Source of the DNA: Bradyrhizobium zhanjiangense
GTDB lineage: Bacteria > Pseudomonadota > Alphaproteobacteria > Rhizobiales > Xanthobacteraceae
DNA: 64,000 nt
Direction: 5' to 3'
Assembly (NCBI RefSeq): GCF_004114935.1
Contig: NZ_CP022221.1
Span: 1 to 64,000 of the forward strand
Each line of letters starts with the position of its first letter. Positions within the stretch are counted from its first letter, which is position 1. A program made the translations under genes and the position numbers. Under the pieces are notes generated by a model that saw only the letters and a list, made by a program, of their open reading frames with translations, made no database searches and was not told the DNA's origin. Of the stretch, positions 16,680 to 26,418 are shown in pieces.

Positions 16680-16957
16680 ATGGAACGTCAACGTCGGTCA
16701 TTTACCGAAGAGTACAAGCGCCAGGCCGTTGAGCTGGTGGTGTCGAGCGGTCGCTCGATCACGTCGGTAGGCAAGGAACTCGGGCTGCGCGACTCGGTGC
16801 TGCGGCGCTGGGTGGATAAGGCCGGGCAGCAGCCGGCATCGGCGGCGTGGCGCCCCACCACGCAGGCGACGCCGATGTCGGCGGACCAGGCTTCGGAGAT
16901 CGCCCGGTTGCGCCAGGAGAACGAACGGCTGCGCATGGAGCGCGACATTTTAAAAAA
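16680..16957 (+). pseudogene. IS3 OrfA, cut by IS110 insertion
   Basis: The frame encodes a helix-turn-helix (RRSFTEEYKRQAVELV, then ITSVGKELGLRDSVLRRW) followed by a leucine zipper (ARLRQENERLRMERDILK). This is the standard OrfA layout. The coding sequence breaks in the A-run at 16952-16957. The missing C-terminal residues (KSIAIFAG) resume at 18558-18593, after the IS110 element. Confidence 0.85.
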
Positions 16958-17189
16958 CGGTCCAGCACCGTGGCGCGCCTGTGCGGCGTAGAAACAGCCT
17001 TGTGCTATCCTCGGCGCTGGGAGGGTAGCGGCCGCTCGATTATTGGAGGCACAATCCCCGTTAAAAAACATGGTCCATGGGTGCATGCGAACTTGAGAGT
17101 GGTGACGTCGCCTGGCGACGATCCCGATTAGGAAGATGACGATTGGCATAGCCCAGACCCTCCTGCTCATCATTGAACGGAGGATTGCC
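16958..17189 (+). ncRNA. Candidate bridge RNA region of the IS110 element
   Basis: IS110-type recombinases are known to be guided by a structured bridge RNA encoded in a non-coding end of the element. Here the only non-coding space is this left end. It contains a clear small hairpin (CGTCGC-CTG-GCGACG, about 17106-17120). I cannot fold the region or match guide loops to the target by eye, so the exact RNA limits are unknown. Confidence 0.35.
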
Positions 17190-18556
17190 ATGCTCAAGAG
17201 GACGGCCGGCGACCGCCCGGAACTGAAGCTGGTCAATGTCGGGGCCGCCGCCATCGACATTGGATCAAAGATGCACATGGCCGCGGTGGACCCCGCTTGC
17301 ACCGACGTGCCGGTGCGCTCTTTCGGCACATTCACGCGAGACCTGCATGAGCTGGCGGACTGGTTCAGAGCGTGCGGCGTGACGAGTGTCGCGATGGAAT
17401 CCACTGGGGTCTATTGGATCCCGGTTTACGAGATCCTGGAGCAGCGCGGGTTTGAGGTGATCTTGGTCAATGCGCGGTACGCCAAGAACGTGCCCGGGCG
17501 CAAGACCGATGTCAGCGATGCCGCGTGGTTGCGCCAGCTTCATTCCTATGGCCTGTTACGCGGCAGCTTCCGACCTGATGCCGAGATTGCAACCCTGCGC
17601 GCGTATCTGCGCCAACGGGAGCGGCTGGTGGAATATGCCGCCGTCCATATCCAGCATATGCAGAAGGCCCTGATGGAGATGAATCTGCAGCTCCATCATG
17701 TGGTCTCGGATATCACCGGCGCGACCGGCATGCGGATTATCCGAGCCATTGTTGCAGGCGAGCGGAATCCTGACGTCTTGGCAACCTATCGGGACGTGCG
17801 ATGCCATTCATCCATCGCGACGATCCGTGCGGCACTGGTGGGCAACGACCGGCACGAACATGTTTTCGCGCTGACCCAGTCGCTGGAACTCTACGACGTC
17901 TACCAGGCCAAGATGCTGGACTGCGACCGCAAGCTCGAGGTCCTGATCGCGGCACTGAACAATAAAGGCGCAAAGCCGGTCGGAAAGCTATCCAAGCCAC
18001 GCATCAAGACCAAACAGGTCAACGCGCCCACCTTCGATGTCAGGACCGCGCTGTACGGCGTGCTCGGCGTCGATCTGACTGAGATCCACGGGTTGGGTCC
18101 ATCACTGGCATTGAAGCTTATCGGGAGTGTGGCACCGATCTGAGGGCTTGGCCGAGCGCCAAGCACTTCACCTCCTGGCTGTGCCTTGCGCCAGGCAACA
18201 AAATCTCTGGTGGCAAGGTGCTTTCTTCACGTACCCGAAGGTCTTCGAGTCGGGCAGCCGCACTGTTGCGGTTGGCAGCCACAACCGTTGGCAGAAGCGA
18301 TACAGCGCTCGGCGCATTCTATCGTCGGCTAGCCTCCCGAGCGGGCAAGTCGAAAGCCGTGACGGCGACCGCCCGCAAGATTGCGGTTTTGTTCTACAAC
18401 ACACTCCGGCATGGCATGAGCTACAAAGATCCGGGTGCCGCCCATTATGAGCAACAATATCGCAGCCGCGTCCTCGCCAACCTACAACGCAGAGCCAAAT
18501 CGCTGGGCTTCGTCTTACAGGCCATTCCGGAGGACGCCAATCCGGCTGTTTCTTAG
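17190..18556 (+). pseudogene. IS110-family DEDD transposase, frameshifted
   Basis: The N-terminal RuvC-like domain starts at ATG 17190 after GGAGG. It shows IDIGSKMH (Asp), MESTGVYW (Glu) and KTDVSDA (Asp residues). The first frame stops at 18143. The C-terminal transposase domain continues in another frame as LSSRTRRSSSRAAALLRLA to 18556. Restoring one G near 18121-18126 rejoins the frames across the helix-hairpin-helix GLGPSLALKLIG. A single-base deletion therefore inactivates this copy. Confidence 0.82.
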
Positions 18557-18589
18557 GAAGTCGATCGCGATCTTTGCCGGAACCCGGAC

Positions 18590-19449
18590 ATGAGCTTCCG
18601 CTTCATCGAGGACCATCGCGACGCCTATCCGGTACGATTGATGTGCGCCGTGCTCGAGGTCTCGCCGGCCGGCTATTACGCCTGGCGCGATCGCCCGGCG
18701 GGTCAGCGGACCAAATCCAATGCCACGCTGCTGGCTGCGATCCGGCAGGCCCATCACGACAGCAGCGGACGCTACGGCAGTCCCGCGTCCATGCCGTGCT
18801 GCGGACGCAGGGCCGTGGCGCCAGCCGCGGCCGGATCGAGCGGATGATGCGCCGGCACGGTATCCGCGCCATCACGGCGCCGCCGCGCCGGGTGCGCACC
18901 ACCGACAGCCGTCACGACCTGCCGATCGCCCCGAACCTGATCGCGCGCGACTTCACAGCGGAAGCCCCGAACCGCGTTTGGCTCGCCGATATCACCTACA
19001 TCCCGACCGCGGAGGGCTGGCTGTATCTGGCGGCCGTCATGGATCTCTTCAGTCGAAAGATCGTCGGCTGGGCCATGCGGGATCACATGCAAGTCGAACT
19101 CGCATCCGCGGCGTTGACGATGGCCATCCAGCAGCAACGGCCGCAGGCCGGATTGATCCACCACTCCGATCGCGGCGTGCAGTATGCCTCACACGCCTAT
19201 CGCGACGCTCTCACGGGCGCCGGCATCGCCGCATCGATGAGCCGCAAGGCCGATTGCTACGACAATGCCCCGATGGAGAGCTTCTTCCATACCCTGAAGA
19301 CCGAGCTCGTTCACCATCGCGACTACCAGACCCGCGCCGAGGCCCAGCGCGATATCTTCGCCTTCATCGAGGGCTTCTACAACCGCACCCGGCTCCATTC
19401 CGCGATCGGATATATCGCCCCGATCGAGATGGAGCTAAAAGCCGCTTAA
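18590..19449 (+). pseudogene. IS3 OrfB integrase, frameshifted
   Basis: The N-terminal ~65 residues (MSFRFIEDHRDAYPVRLMCA) are in one frame. The DDE domain is in another, with WLADITYIP (D), HHSDRGVQYAS (D) and APMESFFHTLKTE (E). One C appears to be missing near 18780-18785 (AGTCCCGCG where AGTCCCCGCG would restore the frame). The orfB start overlaps the orfA stop as ATGA. Confidence 0.83.
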
Positions 19450-19546
19450 ACCCGTCCACTTTTTCGGGGGAAGATCAACCCCCTCACCCGGATCGCATCT
19501 GCGATGCGATCCGACCTCTTCCCGCAAGCGGGGAGAGGTGAAGAAC

Positions 19547-20659
19547 TCACCGCGCCCCGAACGTGGTCCTGCCGAACAGCGCCTTTTGCGTCGAGGGCTG
19601 CGAGCGCCAATATTGCGGCGGGGCTTCGACCTCGCCGCCGACGTCCGCGGCGGCGTGCCAGGCCCACCGCGGGTCGTAGAGCATGCCGCGGGCGAGCGCG
19701 ACCATGTCGGCCTTGCCGCTGGCGACGATCTCTTCCGCATGCCTGGCTTCGCTGATCAGGCCGACGGCGATGGTGGGCAATCCGGTCTCGCGCTTGATGG
19801 CTTCTGCAAATTGCACCTGATAGCCGGGGCCGAGCGGAATCTTCTGCAGCGGCGAGACGCCGCCCGAGGAGGCATCGATCCAGTCGATGCCGCGTGCCTT
19901 CAGCGCTTTGGCAAAGGCGATGGTCTGCGCCAGATCCCAACCGCCCTCGACCCAGTCGGTCGACGACACCCGCATGCCGACCGGCTTGTCGGCGGGGAAT
20001 GCGGCGCGCACCGCGTCGAACACCTCCAGCGGAAAGCGCATGCGGTTTTCGAGCGAGCCGCCATATTCGTCGGTACGCCTGTTCGAGATCGGCGACAGGA
20101 ACTGATGCAGGAGATAGCCGTGCGCGCCATGGACCTCGATGGCATCGATGCCGAGCCGCGCGGCGCGCTTGGTGCAATCGACGAAGGCCTCGCGGATGCG
20201 CTTGAGACCGGCGGCATCGAGCGCGAGCGGGGCGGCCTCGCCCTCCTTGTGCGGCACCGCCGACGGCGCAACCGCCCGCCAGCCGCCCTGCTCGATCGGA
20301 ATCAGCTGGCCGCCCTCCCAGGGCCGCGCGCTGGAGGCTTTGCGGCCGGCATGGGCAAGCTGCATCCCGATCGCGGTGGAGGAATGCTTGCGCACCGAAT
20401 GGAGGATCGGCTTCAAGGCGGCTTCGCAGGCATCGCTGTAGAGCCCGAGGCAGCCCGCCGTGATGCGGCCGATCGCCTCGACATGCGTCGCCTCGATGCA
20501 GAACATCGCCGCGCCCGACAGGCTGAGATTGTTGATGTGGGTGAAGTGCCAATCAGTGGCGACGCCGTCATCGGCCGAATATTGGCACATCGGCGACACC
20601 ACGACGCGGTTCTTCAACGTCAGTCCGCGCAGCTTGATCGGGGAAAATAGGGCGCTCAT
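19547..20659 (-). CDS. Old-yellow-enzyme family NADH:flavin oxidoreductase
   Basis: This 370-residue FMN-dependent TIM-barrel reductase is of the YqjM type. It shows SPMCQYSA (Cys about residue 25, a YqjM-type marker), EVHGAHGYLLHQFLSP (substrate-binding His pair) and the C-terminal phosphate-binding region IAVGLI, then ALARGMLYDPRW. Such enzymes reduce activated C=C bonds of unsaturated carbonyl compounds. The start is ATG at 20659; the upstream frame to 20818 runs through a repeat and is not credible. The gene stands alone next to the IS3 element, which did not damage it. Confidence 0.9.
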   Translation of the reverse strand: MSALFSPIKLRGLTLKNRVVVSPMCQYSADDGVATDWHFTHINNLSLSGAAMFCIEATHVEAIGRITAGCLGLYSDACEAALKPILHSVRKHSSTAIGMQLAHAGRKASSARPWEGGQLIPIEQGGWRAVAPSAVPHKEGEAAPLALDAAGLKRIREAFVDCTKRAARLGIDAIEVHGAHGYLLHQFLSPISNRRTDEYGGSLENRMRFPLEVFDAVRAAFPADKPVGMRVSSTDWVEGGWDLAQTIAFAKALKARGIDWIDASSGGVSPLQKIPLGPGYQVQFAEAIKRETGLPTIAVGLISEARHAEEIVASGKADMVALARGMLYDPRWAWHAAADVGGEVEAPPQYWRSQPSTQKALFGRTTFGAR

Positions 20660-20793
20660 GCGGGAGTTCCGGGGGATGGAGGATGCTGCAGGGAGTGTAG
20701 TGAGCGGGCGGCGGATTGCTAGGCGCGTGGCGGGAATGGCGGCCCGTAGGGCCATGCATTGCGGTGCTGGCTTGGTGCGAGCCTGCCTCCCAG

Positions 20794-20873
20794 CGTCATT
20801 GCGAGCGCAGCGAAGCAATCCAGAATCTCTCCGCGGATGCAGACTGGATTGCTTCGCTGCGCTCGCAATGACG
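20794..20873. repeat. REP/BIME-like repeat (CGTCATTGCGAGCG family)
   Basis: Inverted arms begin CGTCATTGCGAGCGCAGCGA and end with the complement. They closely match the repeat at 15367-15453. Confidence 0.8.
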
Positions 20874-20888
20874 GGGGGAGAGACCGCC

Positions 20889-21980
20889 CTACTCCACCAG
20901 CGTGAATTGCAGCAACAATGTCCGCTGCAGCATCGAGAAATTGTCGTCGGAGATCAGGGTCAGCACGGTGTCGCCCTCGGCCGTGACGTGGGCGTCGATG
21001 CCTTCCATGTTGTCGATCTCGTGGCCGAGATCGGCGGAAAACAGCGTGAGGCCGTCGACCAGCGCACCCGGCGCGATTCCCTTCAAGGGGATCGCGCGGA
21101 TGCGGATGTTGACGCCGGTGAACCAGGAGAATTTGCGCTCGAGGATGAGGAGATCGCCCGAGGCCAGCAGCACCGCGTCGCTGATGTCGAAGTTCTCGGA
21201 GCGCCGCACGCTGAACTGGCCCGGCGTCGGACCGCCGATCAGGAAGGCGACCAAATTGCCGTCGGCGTCGAGCCCGCGCTCGGAGAACGCGATCAGCGTG
21301 CCCGCGAGCACCTGGTTCTGGTTCTTGGGCACGACGACGAGCGCTTCGAGCCCCTTGTTGTAGGGCAACTTGCGGACCGCAGGCGGCACCGCGATCACCT
21401 CGCCGCGGGCGCGGGTGCCGCCCTTGGCGAAATCGTAACGCAGGATCTGGTTGACGCGCTCGAGCCCGACATAGACGAGGTTGCCGTCGCGCGCGAGCGA
21501 CTCGCTGTCATACCAGAGGCGCTTATCCGTGATCGGCCGCCCGTCAGCGCCGAGCAGCGGCGCGGCCTCGACATCCGCGAGCCCAACCATCTCGCGGCCG
21601 GAATAGCGGATGGTGCCGGTGAACCAGCCGCCCTGATCGGAGATCGCGAGGAAGCGTTCACCTTTGTTGTCGAGAAAGCGGAGGCCGGACAGGCCGCCAA
21701 AACCGCGATAGGGCGAGGTCAGCACCAGGCCGCTGCGAAAATCCAGCGAGCCGAAGCGCGTGCGCGCGCGGTCGCGCGGCTCGAAATTGGGAATGCTGCG
21801 CGCGTTGACCTCGACGCTGACGGGCGCAGCGACGGCGTGCTCGAGCTGGAGGGCGCGCGACGGCGGCTCGGTCGCGGGCTGCAACTGCGCCTGCGCCCGC
21901 GCCAATCGCGGCATCGTCAGAATGGAAAATCCCGCCGCCGCGTGGCCGAGAAAGCTGCGGCGGGATTGATGGTTGCTCAC
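20889..21980 (-). CDS. Exported esterase-like phytase-domain protein
   Basis: This 363-residue protein has a Tat-type signal ([16 protein letters not shown]) ending in an ARAQA cleavage region near residue 32. The mature part looks like the beta-propeller domain called esterase-like activity of phytase ([13 protein letters not shown], then DNMEGIDAH). Its ATG overlaps the cobT stop as ATGA, so it is translated with the cobS-GNAT-cobT operon. A periplasmic phosphoesterase role is inferred from the family only, and its link to cobalamin is unclear. Confidence 0.75.
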   Translation of the reverse strand: MSNHQSRRSFLGHAAAGFSILTMPRLARAQAQLQPATEPPSRALQLEHAVAAPVSVEVNARSIPNFEPRDRARTRFGSLDFRSGLVLTSPYRGFGGLSGLRFLDNKGERFLAISDQGGWFTGTIRYSGREMVGLADVEAAPLLGADGRPITDKRLWYDSESLARDGNLVYVGLERVNQILRYDFAKGGTRARGEVIAVPPAVRKLPYNKGLEALVVVPKNQNQVLAGTLIAFSERGLDADGNLVAFLIGGPTPGQFSVRRSENFDISDAVLLASGDLLILERKFSWFTGVNIRIRAIPLKGIAPGALVDGLTLFSADLGHEIDNMEGIDAHVTAEGDTVLTLISDDNFSMLQRTLLLQFTLVE

Positions 21981-23884
21981 GAATGCAATTTGCGGCGCGG
22001 CCGGCCGGGCGCTTGCGTCGGCGCGGTGTTGGTCTCGCTGAAGAGCTCGGCGAGCTTCTCGGTGATGGCGCCGCCGAGCTCCTCGGCATCCACGATCGTC
22101 ACCGCGCGGCGATAATAGCGCGTCACGTCATGGCCGATGCCGATCGCGATCAGCTCGACCGGCGAGCGGGTCTCGATCTCCTCGATGATGTGGCGCAGGT
22201 GCCGCTCGAGATAATTGCCGGGATTGACCGACAGCGTGGAATCGTCGACCGGCGCGCCGTCCGAGATCATCATCAGGATCTTGCGCTGCTCGGGCCGGCC
22301 GAGCAGGCGCTTGTGCGCCCAGTCCAGCGCCTCGCCGTCGATGTTCTCCTTCAGGAGACCCTCGCGCATCATCAGCCCGAGATTCTTTCGCGCACGACGC
22401 CACGGCGCATCCGCCGACTTGTAGATGATGTGGCGGAGATCGTTGAGACGGCCGGGATTGGCCGGCTTGCCGGCGGCAAGCCAGGCCTCGCGCGATTGCC
22501 CGCCCTTCCAGGCGCGCGTGGTGAAGCCCAGAATCTCGACCTTGACGCCGCAACGCTCCAGCGTACGCGCCAGGATGTCGGCGCAGGTCGCGGCGACCGT
22601 GATCGGGCGTCCGCGCATCGAGCCGGAATTGTCGAGCAGCAGTGTCACCACGGTGTCGCGGAACGTCGCCTCCTTCTCGTGCATGAAGGACAGCGGGTGA
22701 TAGGGATCGGTGACGACGCGCGACAGGCGCGCGGGATCGAGGATGCCCTCTTCGAGATCGAACTCCCAGGCGCGGTTCTGCTGCGCCATCAGCCGGCGCT
22801 GCAGCCGGTTGGCGAGGCGGGCGACGATGCCTTGCAGGTGCGCGAGCTGCTTGTCGAGATAGGCGCGCAGCCGCTCCAGCTCGTCATGGTCGCAGAGGTC
22901 TTCGGCGGCGATGACCTCGTCGAATTTCGGCGCGAAGGCATGGTATTCCGGCCCGCGCGGCTCGTTGGCCCCGCGCGAATTCGGCCGCGTCGCCTCGCCT
23001 GGCGTCTCGTCGTCGCCGAGCTCGCCGTCGTCGAAGGTATCCGAGGTCGAGGCCTGCGCGCTTTCCATCGCGCTCTCGCTCATCTCCTCCGATGTCGCCT
23101 GCGCCTGGTCGGCACTCATCTCCTGCGCGGCATCGGAATCGGGCGAGCCCTCCGCGCCGGACTGGTCGTTGTCGCCGTCCTGGTTCTCGTCGTTCTCGTC
23201 ATTGTCCTCGGTGTCGGCGTTGCGCTCGTCGCCAAGCTCGAGCGCCGAGAGCAGATCGTGCACGGCATCGCCGAACCGGGTCTGGTCCTCGAGGACACCG
23301 TCGAGCCGGTCGAGCCGCCTGCCGATCTTGTCTTCGAGGATGGGCCGCCAGAGGTCGACCATCTTCTTGGCGGCCGCCGGCGGCGCCATCCCGGTCAGGC
23401 GCTCGCGCACCAGCATCGCCAGCGCGTCGGCCAACGGCGCATCGGCGCGGTCGGTGATCTCGTCGAACTTGCCGCGATGGAAGTGATCGTCGAGCATCGC
23501 GGTGAGGTTTTTCGCAACGCCGGCCATGCGGCGCGCGCCGATCGCCTCCACCCGCGCCTGCTCCACCGCCTCGAACACCCCCCGCGCCTGCGGATTGCCC
23601 GGCATCAGCTTGCGGTGAACTTTCGGATCGTGACAGGCGAGCTTGAGCGCGATGGAATCGGCGTGGCCGCGCACGATCGCCGCATCACGCCTGGTCATCT
23701 TGCGCGCAGGCTCGGGCAGCCGCGCCTTGCCGGGCGCAAGGCCCGGGCGCTCGGCCGCAAATGAGATGTCGAGCTCGGGCGATTTCGCGATCGCCTTGAG
23801 GCAGGAGGCGACCGAGCGCTTGAACGGCTCGGTCGGCGCTTCCTTGTTGCTGCGGAATTTGGAGTTGGATGATGATGTGCTCAT
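21977..23884 (-). CDS. cobT: Cobaltochelatase subunit CobT
   Basis: This 635-residue protein matches CobT, the VWA-domain subunit of aerobic ATP-dependent cobaltochelatase that inserts Co into hydrogenobyrinate a,c-diamide. An N-terminal domain is followed by a very acidic Asp/Glu/Ser-rich stretch (about residues 220-310) and a C-terminal VWA domain with the MIDAS motif DNSGSMRG near residue 418. It follows cobS, its AAA+ partner, with a GNAT gene between. cobN is not in the window. Confidence 0.93.
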   Translation of the reverse strand: MSTSSSNSKFRSNKEAPTEPFKRSVASCLKAIAKSPELDISFAAERPGLAPGKARLPEPARKMTRRDAAIVRGHADSIALKLACHDPKVHRKLMPGNPQARGVFEAVEQARVEAIGARRMAGVAKNLTAMLDDHFHRGKFDEITDRADAPLADALAMLVRERLTGMAPPAAAKKMVDLWRPILEDKIGRRLDRLDGVLEDQTRFGDAVHDLLSALELGDERNADTEDNDENDENQDGDNDQSGAEGSPDSDAAQEMSADQAQATSEEMSESAMESAQASTSDTFDDGELGDDETPGEATRPNSRGANEPRGPEYHAFAPKFDEVIAAEDLCDHDELERLRAYLDKQLAHLQGIVARLANRLQRRLMAQQNRAWEFDLEEGILDPARLSRVVTDPYHPLSFMHEKEATFRDTVVTLLLDNSGSMRGRPITVAATCADILARTLERCGVKVEILGFTTRAWKGGQSREAWLAAGKPANPGRLNDLRHIIYKSADAPWRRARKNLGLMMREGLLKENIDGEALDWAHKRLLGRPEQRKILMMISDGAPVDDSTLSVNPGNYLERHLRHIIEEIETRSPVELIAIGIGHDVTRYYRRAVTIVDAEELGGAITEKLAELFSETNTAPTQAPGRPRRKLHS

Positions 23885-24291
23885 AGCGACTTCGTAAACG
23901 AATGGCGCGTCACGCCGCCGGGATAGCCGTCAATGGCGCCGAATTCGTCGTATCCGCAGGAACGATAGAAGCCCGGCGCCTGGAAACTCATCGTGTCCAC
24001 ATGGGATCGGATTGCGCCGAGCCGTCTTGCCTCGTCCTCGATCGCCGCGATCAACTTCGTTCCATGACCTTGGCCGCGATGTTTCTGCTCGATCCAGAAG
24101 AACTGAATGAACAGAACCGTTGTCCAGATCTGACCGACGACCCCACCGACGATTTTGCCACGGTCCTTTAGCGAGACAGCAAGGCCCTTCAGTCTCTGCG
24201 TCCCCATGTGCTCGTGGTTGTAGCCAGCGAGCCCGGCGAGCACAGCCTTCTTGGTGGTCCCAATGGTGCGCTCGACGGAGATGGTTGGCAT
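23881..24291 (-). CDS. GNAT-family N-acetyltransferase between cobS and cobT
   Basis: This 136-residue protein has the GNAT acetyl-CoA loop [13 protein letters not shown] (Q/RxxGxG/A). A following [11 protein letters not shown] matches motif B (YxxxGF-like). The start lies 3 bases after the cobS stop and its own stop overlaps the cobT start as ATGA. It is therefore embedded in the chelatase operon. The substrate is unknown. Confidence 0.85.
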   Translation of the reverse strand: MPTISVERTIGTTKKAVLAGLAGYNHEHMGTQRLKGLAVSLKDRGKIVGGVVGQIWTTVLFIQFFWIEQKHRGQGHGTKLIAAIEDEARRLGAIRSHVDTMSFQAPGFYRSCGYDEFGAIDGYPGGVTRHSFTKSL

Positions 24292-24294
24292 GGT

Positions 24295-25293
24295 CTAGCT
24301 CAGCGCCACGTTCACCGCCGATTCCGGCAGCTCCGCGTTGAAGCAGCGCTGGTAGAACTCGGCGACCAGCGGACGCTCGAGCTCGTCGCATTTGTTGAGG
24401 AAGGTGACGCGGAAGGCGAAGCCGATATCGCCGAAGATGTCGGAGTTCTCCGCCCAGGTGATCACCGTGCGCGGGCTCATCACCGTCGACAGATCGCCGT
24501 TGGCGAAGGCGTTGCGGGTGAGGTCAGCGAGGCGCACCATCTTGTTGACGATGTCGCGGCCCTCCTGAGTGCGATAGTGCTTGGCCTTGGCCAGCACGAT
24601 CTCCACTTCCTCGTCATGGCTGAGATAGTTCAGCGTGGTGACGATCGACCAGCGGTCCATCTGGCCCTGGTTGATCTGCTGGGTGCCGTGATAGAGGCCC
24701 GAGGTGTCGCCGAGGCCGACGGTATTCGCCGTGGCGAACAGGCGGAACGCCGGATGCGGCTTGATCACCTTGTTCTGGTCCAAGAGCGTCAGGCGGCCGG
24801 AGACCTCCAGCACGCGCTGGATCACGAACATCACGTCGGGGCGGCCGGCGTCGTATTCGTCGAACACCAGCGCGACGTTGTTCTGCAGCGCCCAGGGCAA
24901 AATGCCGTCGCGGAATTCGGTGACCTGCTTGCCGTCCTTGACCACGATCGAGTCCTTGCCGACGAGGTCGATACGGCTGATATGGCTGTCTAGGTTGACG
25001 CGCACGCAGGGCCAGTTCAGGCGCGCGGCGACCTGCTCGATATGGGTGGATTTGCCGGTGCCGTGATAGCCGGTCACCATCACGCGGCGGTTCTTGGCGA
25101 AGCCGGCGAGAATGGCGAGCGTGGTGGCGCGGTCGAAGCGGTAGTCGGAATCCACTTCGGGCACATGAGGATCGACTTCGGAATAGGCCGGGACTTCGAG
25201 ATCGCTGTCGATCCCGAACACCTGGCGCACCGACACTTTCATGTCGGGCTGACCGGAAACTTCCTCAACTTTGGACAGGGCGGCGGTCGTCAT
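24295..25293 (-). CDS. cobS: Cobaltochelatase subunit CobS
   Basis: This 332-residue AAA+ MoxR-type ATPase has Walker [10 protein letters not shown] at residues 75-83 and Walker [11 protein letters not shown]. The length and the N-terminal region [18 protein letters not shown] match CobS. With CobT it forms the chaperone-like complex that drives cobalt insertion by CobN. I chose the ATG at 25293 because GGAGG precedes it. The 25294-25590 gap contains no gene, and I see no cobalamin riboswitch. Confidence 0.93.
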   Translation of the reverse strand: MTTAALSKVEEVSGQPDMKVSVRQVFGIDSDLEVPAYSEVDPHVPEVDSDYRFDRATTLAILAGFAKNRRVMVTGYHGTGKSTHIEQVAARLNWPCVRVNLDSHISRIDLVGKDSIVVKDGKQVTEFRDGILPWALQNNVALVFDEYDAGRPDVMFVIQRVLEVSGRLTLLDQNKVIKPHPAFRLFATANTVGLGDTSGLYHGTQQINQGQMDRWSIVTTLNYLSHDEEVEIVLAKAKHYRTQEGRDIVNKMVRLADLTRNAFANGDLSTVMSPRTVITWAENSDIFGDIGFAFRVTFLNKCDELERPLVAEFYQRCFNAELPESAVNVALS

Positions 25294-25590
25294 CAATCCT
25301 CCGAGGTCCCGGGCGGTCCCGAAACCGGTTATTCGCACGTTGGCTGCGGCTGGGTGCTGAAACTCAACCTATCAGAGACAAGTGGCCGGCAGAAGCCCGC
25401 CCACCAATCAAAGTTCCTTTGTCTTTTCATTTAGATAGGCAAGGAACGCAGTTTTTGGAGGGCTGCCTTGCGAATCACGCTCGAATCTCAGGCGGTTGAC
25501 GCCTTCTGCCTGCGCGGATGGCACTGTTGCCGCATGTGCTTACCTATGTAGGGTCTGAATTCCAGTACTCCAGCCCGCTACAGAGACGAC

Positions 25591-26250
25591 GTGACATCCT
25601 TCCTCGATCCCCTCATCGCCTTCGTCTCGGCCCATGCGTGGCTGGCCTATCTGACCCTGTTCCTGGCGGCGCTGCTCGAAGCGGTGCCGGTCGTCGGGTC
25701 GGTGATCCCCGGCTCGACCATCATCCTGGCGCTGAGCGCGCTGGTTCCGGGCGGCGAGCTGAAGCTGCCATGGGTGCTGCTGGCGGCCGCACTCGGCGCG
25801 GTGCTCGGGGACGGATCGGCCTATTGGATCGGGCACCGGCAGCAACGGGAGATCCTCAACACCTGGCCGCTGATGAACTATCCGCGGCTGGTCGCGCAGA
25901 GCGAGAGCTTCTTCCATCGCTTCGGCACCTGGGCGGTGTTCTTCGCCCGCTTCGTACCCCCGATCCGCGCCTTCGTGCCTGTTACCGCCGGCGCGCTCGG
26001 CATGGCGCCGGCGAAATTCTACGCGGTGAACATCCCGGCGATCCTGGCCTGGGCGCCGGCGCATGTGCTGCCGGGCGTGCTCGCGGTCTCAGCGCTGCAT
26101 GAATATGCCGGGCTGCATCATCATGGGCATGTCGGCAAGCACATCTGGATTTTGACCGTGGTGGGCGTGGCGATCGTGGTGGGCGTTGGGCTCTGGTTCA
26201 TCCGCCGAAGGCACGGCAGCGGTGTCGCGGAAGCGAAGCCGCGGGGTTGA
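25591..26250 (+). CDS. DedA-family membrane protein
   Basis: This 219-residue protein has the SNARE-associated/DedA fold. It shows hydrophobic segments, a re-entrant region PVVGSVIPGST, GDGSAYWIGHRQ, and FARFVPPIRAFVP with the conserved Arg residues. Family members act in undecaprenyl-phosphate or phospholipid flipping and membrane homeostasis. The start is GTG at 25591. The C-terminus is basic (RRRHGSG). Confidence 0.88.
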   Translation: MTSFLDPLIAFVSAHAWLAYLTLFLAALLEAVPVVGSVIPGSTIILALSALVPGGELKLPWVLLAAALGAVLGDGSAYWIGHRQQREILNTWPLMNYPRLVAQSESFFHRFGTWAVFFARFVPPIRAFVPVTAGALGMAPAKFYAVNIPAILAWAPAHVLPGVLAVSALHEYAGLHHHGHVGKHIWILTVVGVAIVVGVGLWFIRRRHGSGVAEAKPRG

Positions 26251-26264
26251 GGACTTTCCCTCGA

Positions 26265-26390
26265 GTCGTCCTGGCGAAAGCCAGGACCCATTACCCCAAT
26301 GCGTTGTTTGGCGAAGATTGGGCGCTCGGTACTCCAAGCGTCCGCATCGGTAGATTCCGCGGTATGGGTCCTGGCCTTCGCCAGGACGAC
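26265..26390. repeat. Palindromic repeat (GTCGTCCTGGCGAAAGCCAGGACC family)
   Basis: The left arm GTCGTCCTGGCGAAAGCCAG (26265-26284) and its complement at 26366-26390 bracket about 80 bases. Other members lie at 37027-37152 and 47573-47875. Confidence 0.75.
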
Positions 26391-26418
26391 GGCGGAGAGG
26401 GCCGCTCTCGCAACGTCC

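Larger units (their letters stand above)
16958..18557 (+). mobile_element. IS110-family element inserted in IS3 orfA
   Basis: About 1600 bp separate the two halves of orfA. The element has about 230 bases of non-coding left end, then one DEDD transposase gene whose stop lies one base from the right end. No obvious terminal inverted repeats are seen, as expected for IS110. A 2-base AA duplication at the junction is possible. Confidence 0.78.
16621..19477 (+). mobile_element. IS3-family element interrupted by an IS110-family element
   Basis: The ends form a 24-bp imperfect inverted repeat starting TGA (16621-16644 and 19454-19477; inner part CCGAANNAGTGGAC). ACC flanks both sides (16618-16620 and 19478-19480), fitting the 3-bp duplication of this family. 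The orfA and orfB genes lie inside. orfA is split by an IS110 element (16958-18557) and orfB has a frameshift, so the element is dead. The IS3 body without the insert is about 1257 bp, the usual size. Confidence 0.85.

Noticed and set aside
21983..23764. 593-residue plus-strand open frame over cobT
   Set aside because: Shadow of cobT; repetitive Arg/Leu/Val composition.
25294..25590. Cobalamin riboswitch before cobS
   Set aside because: A GGCACTG-like string occurs, but I could not find a convincing B12 box with the surrounding conserved helices.
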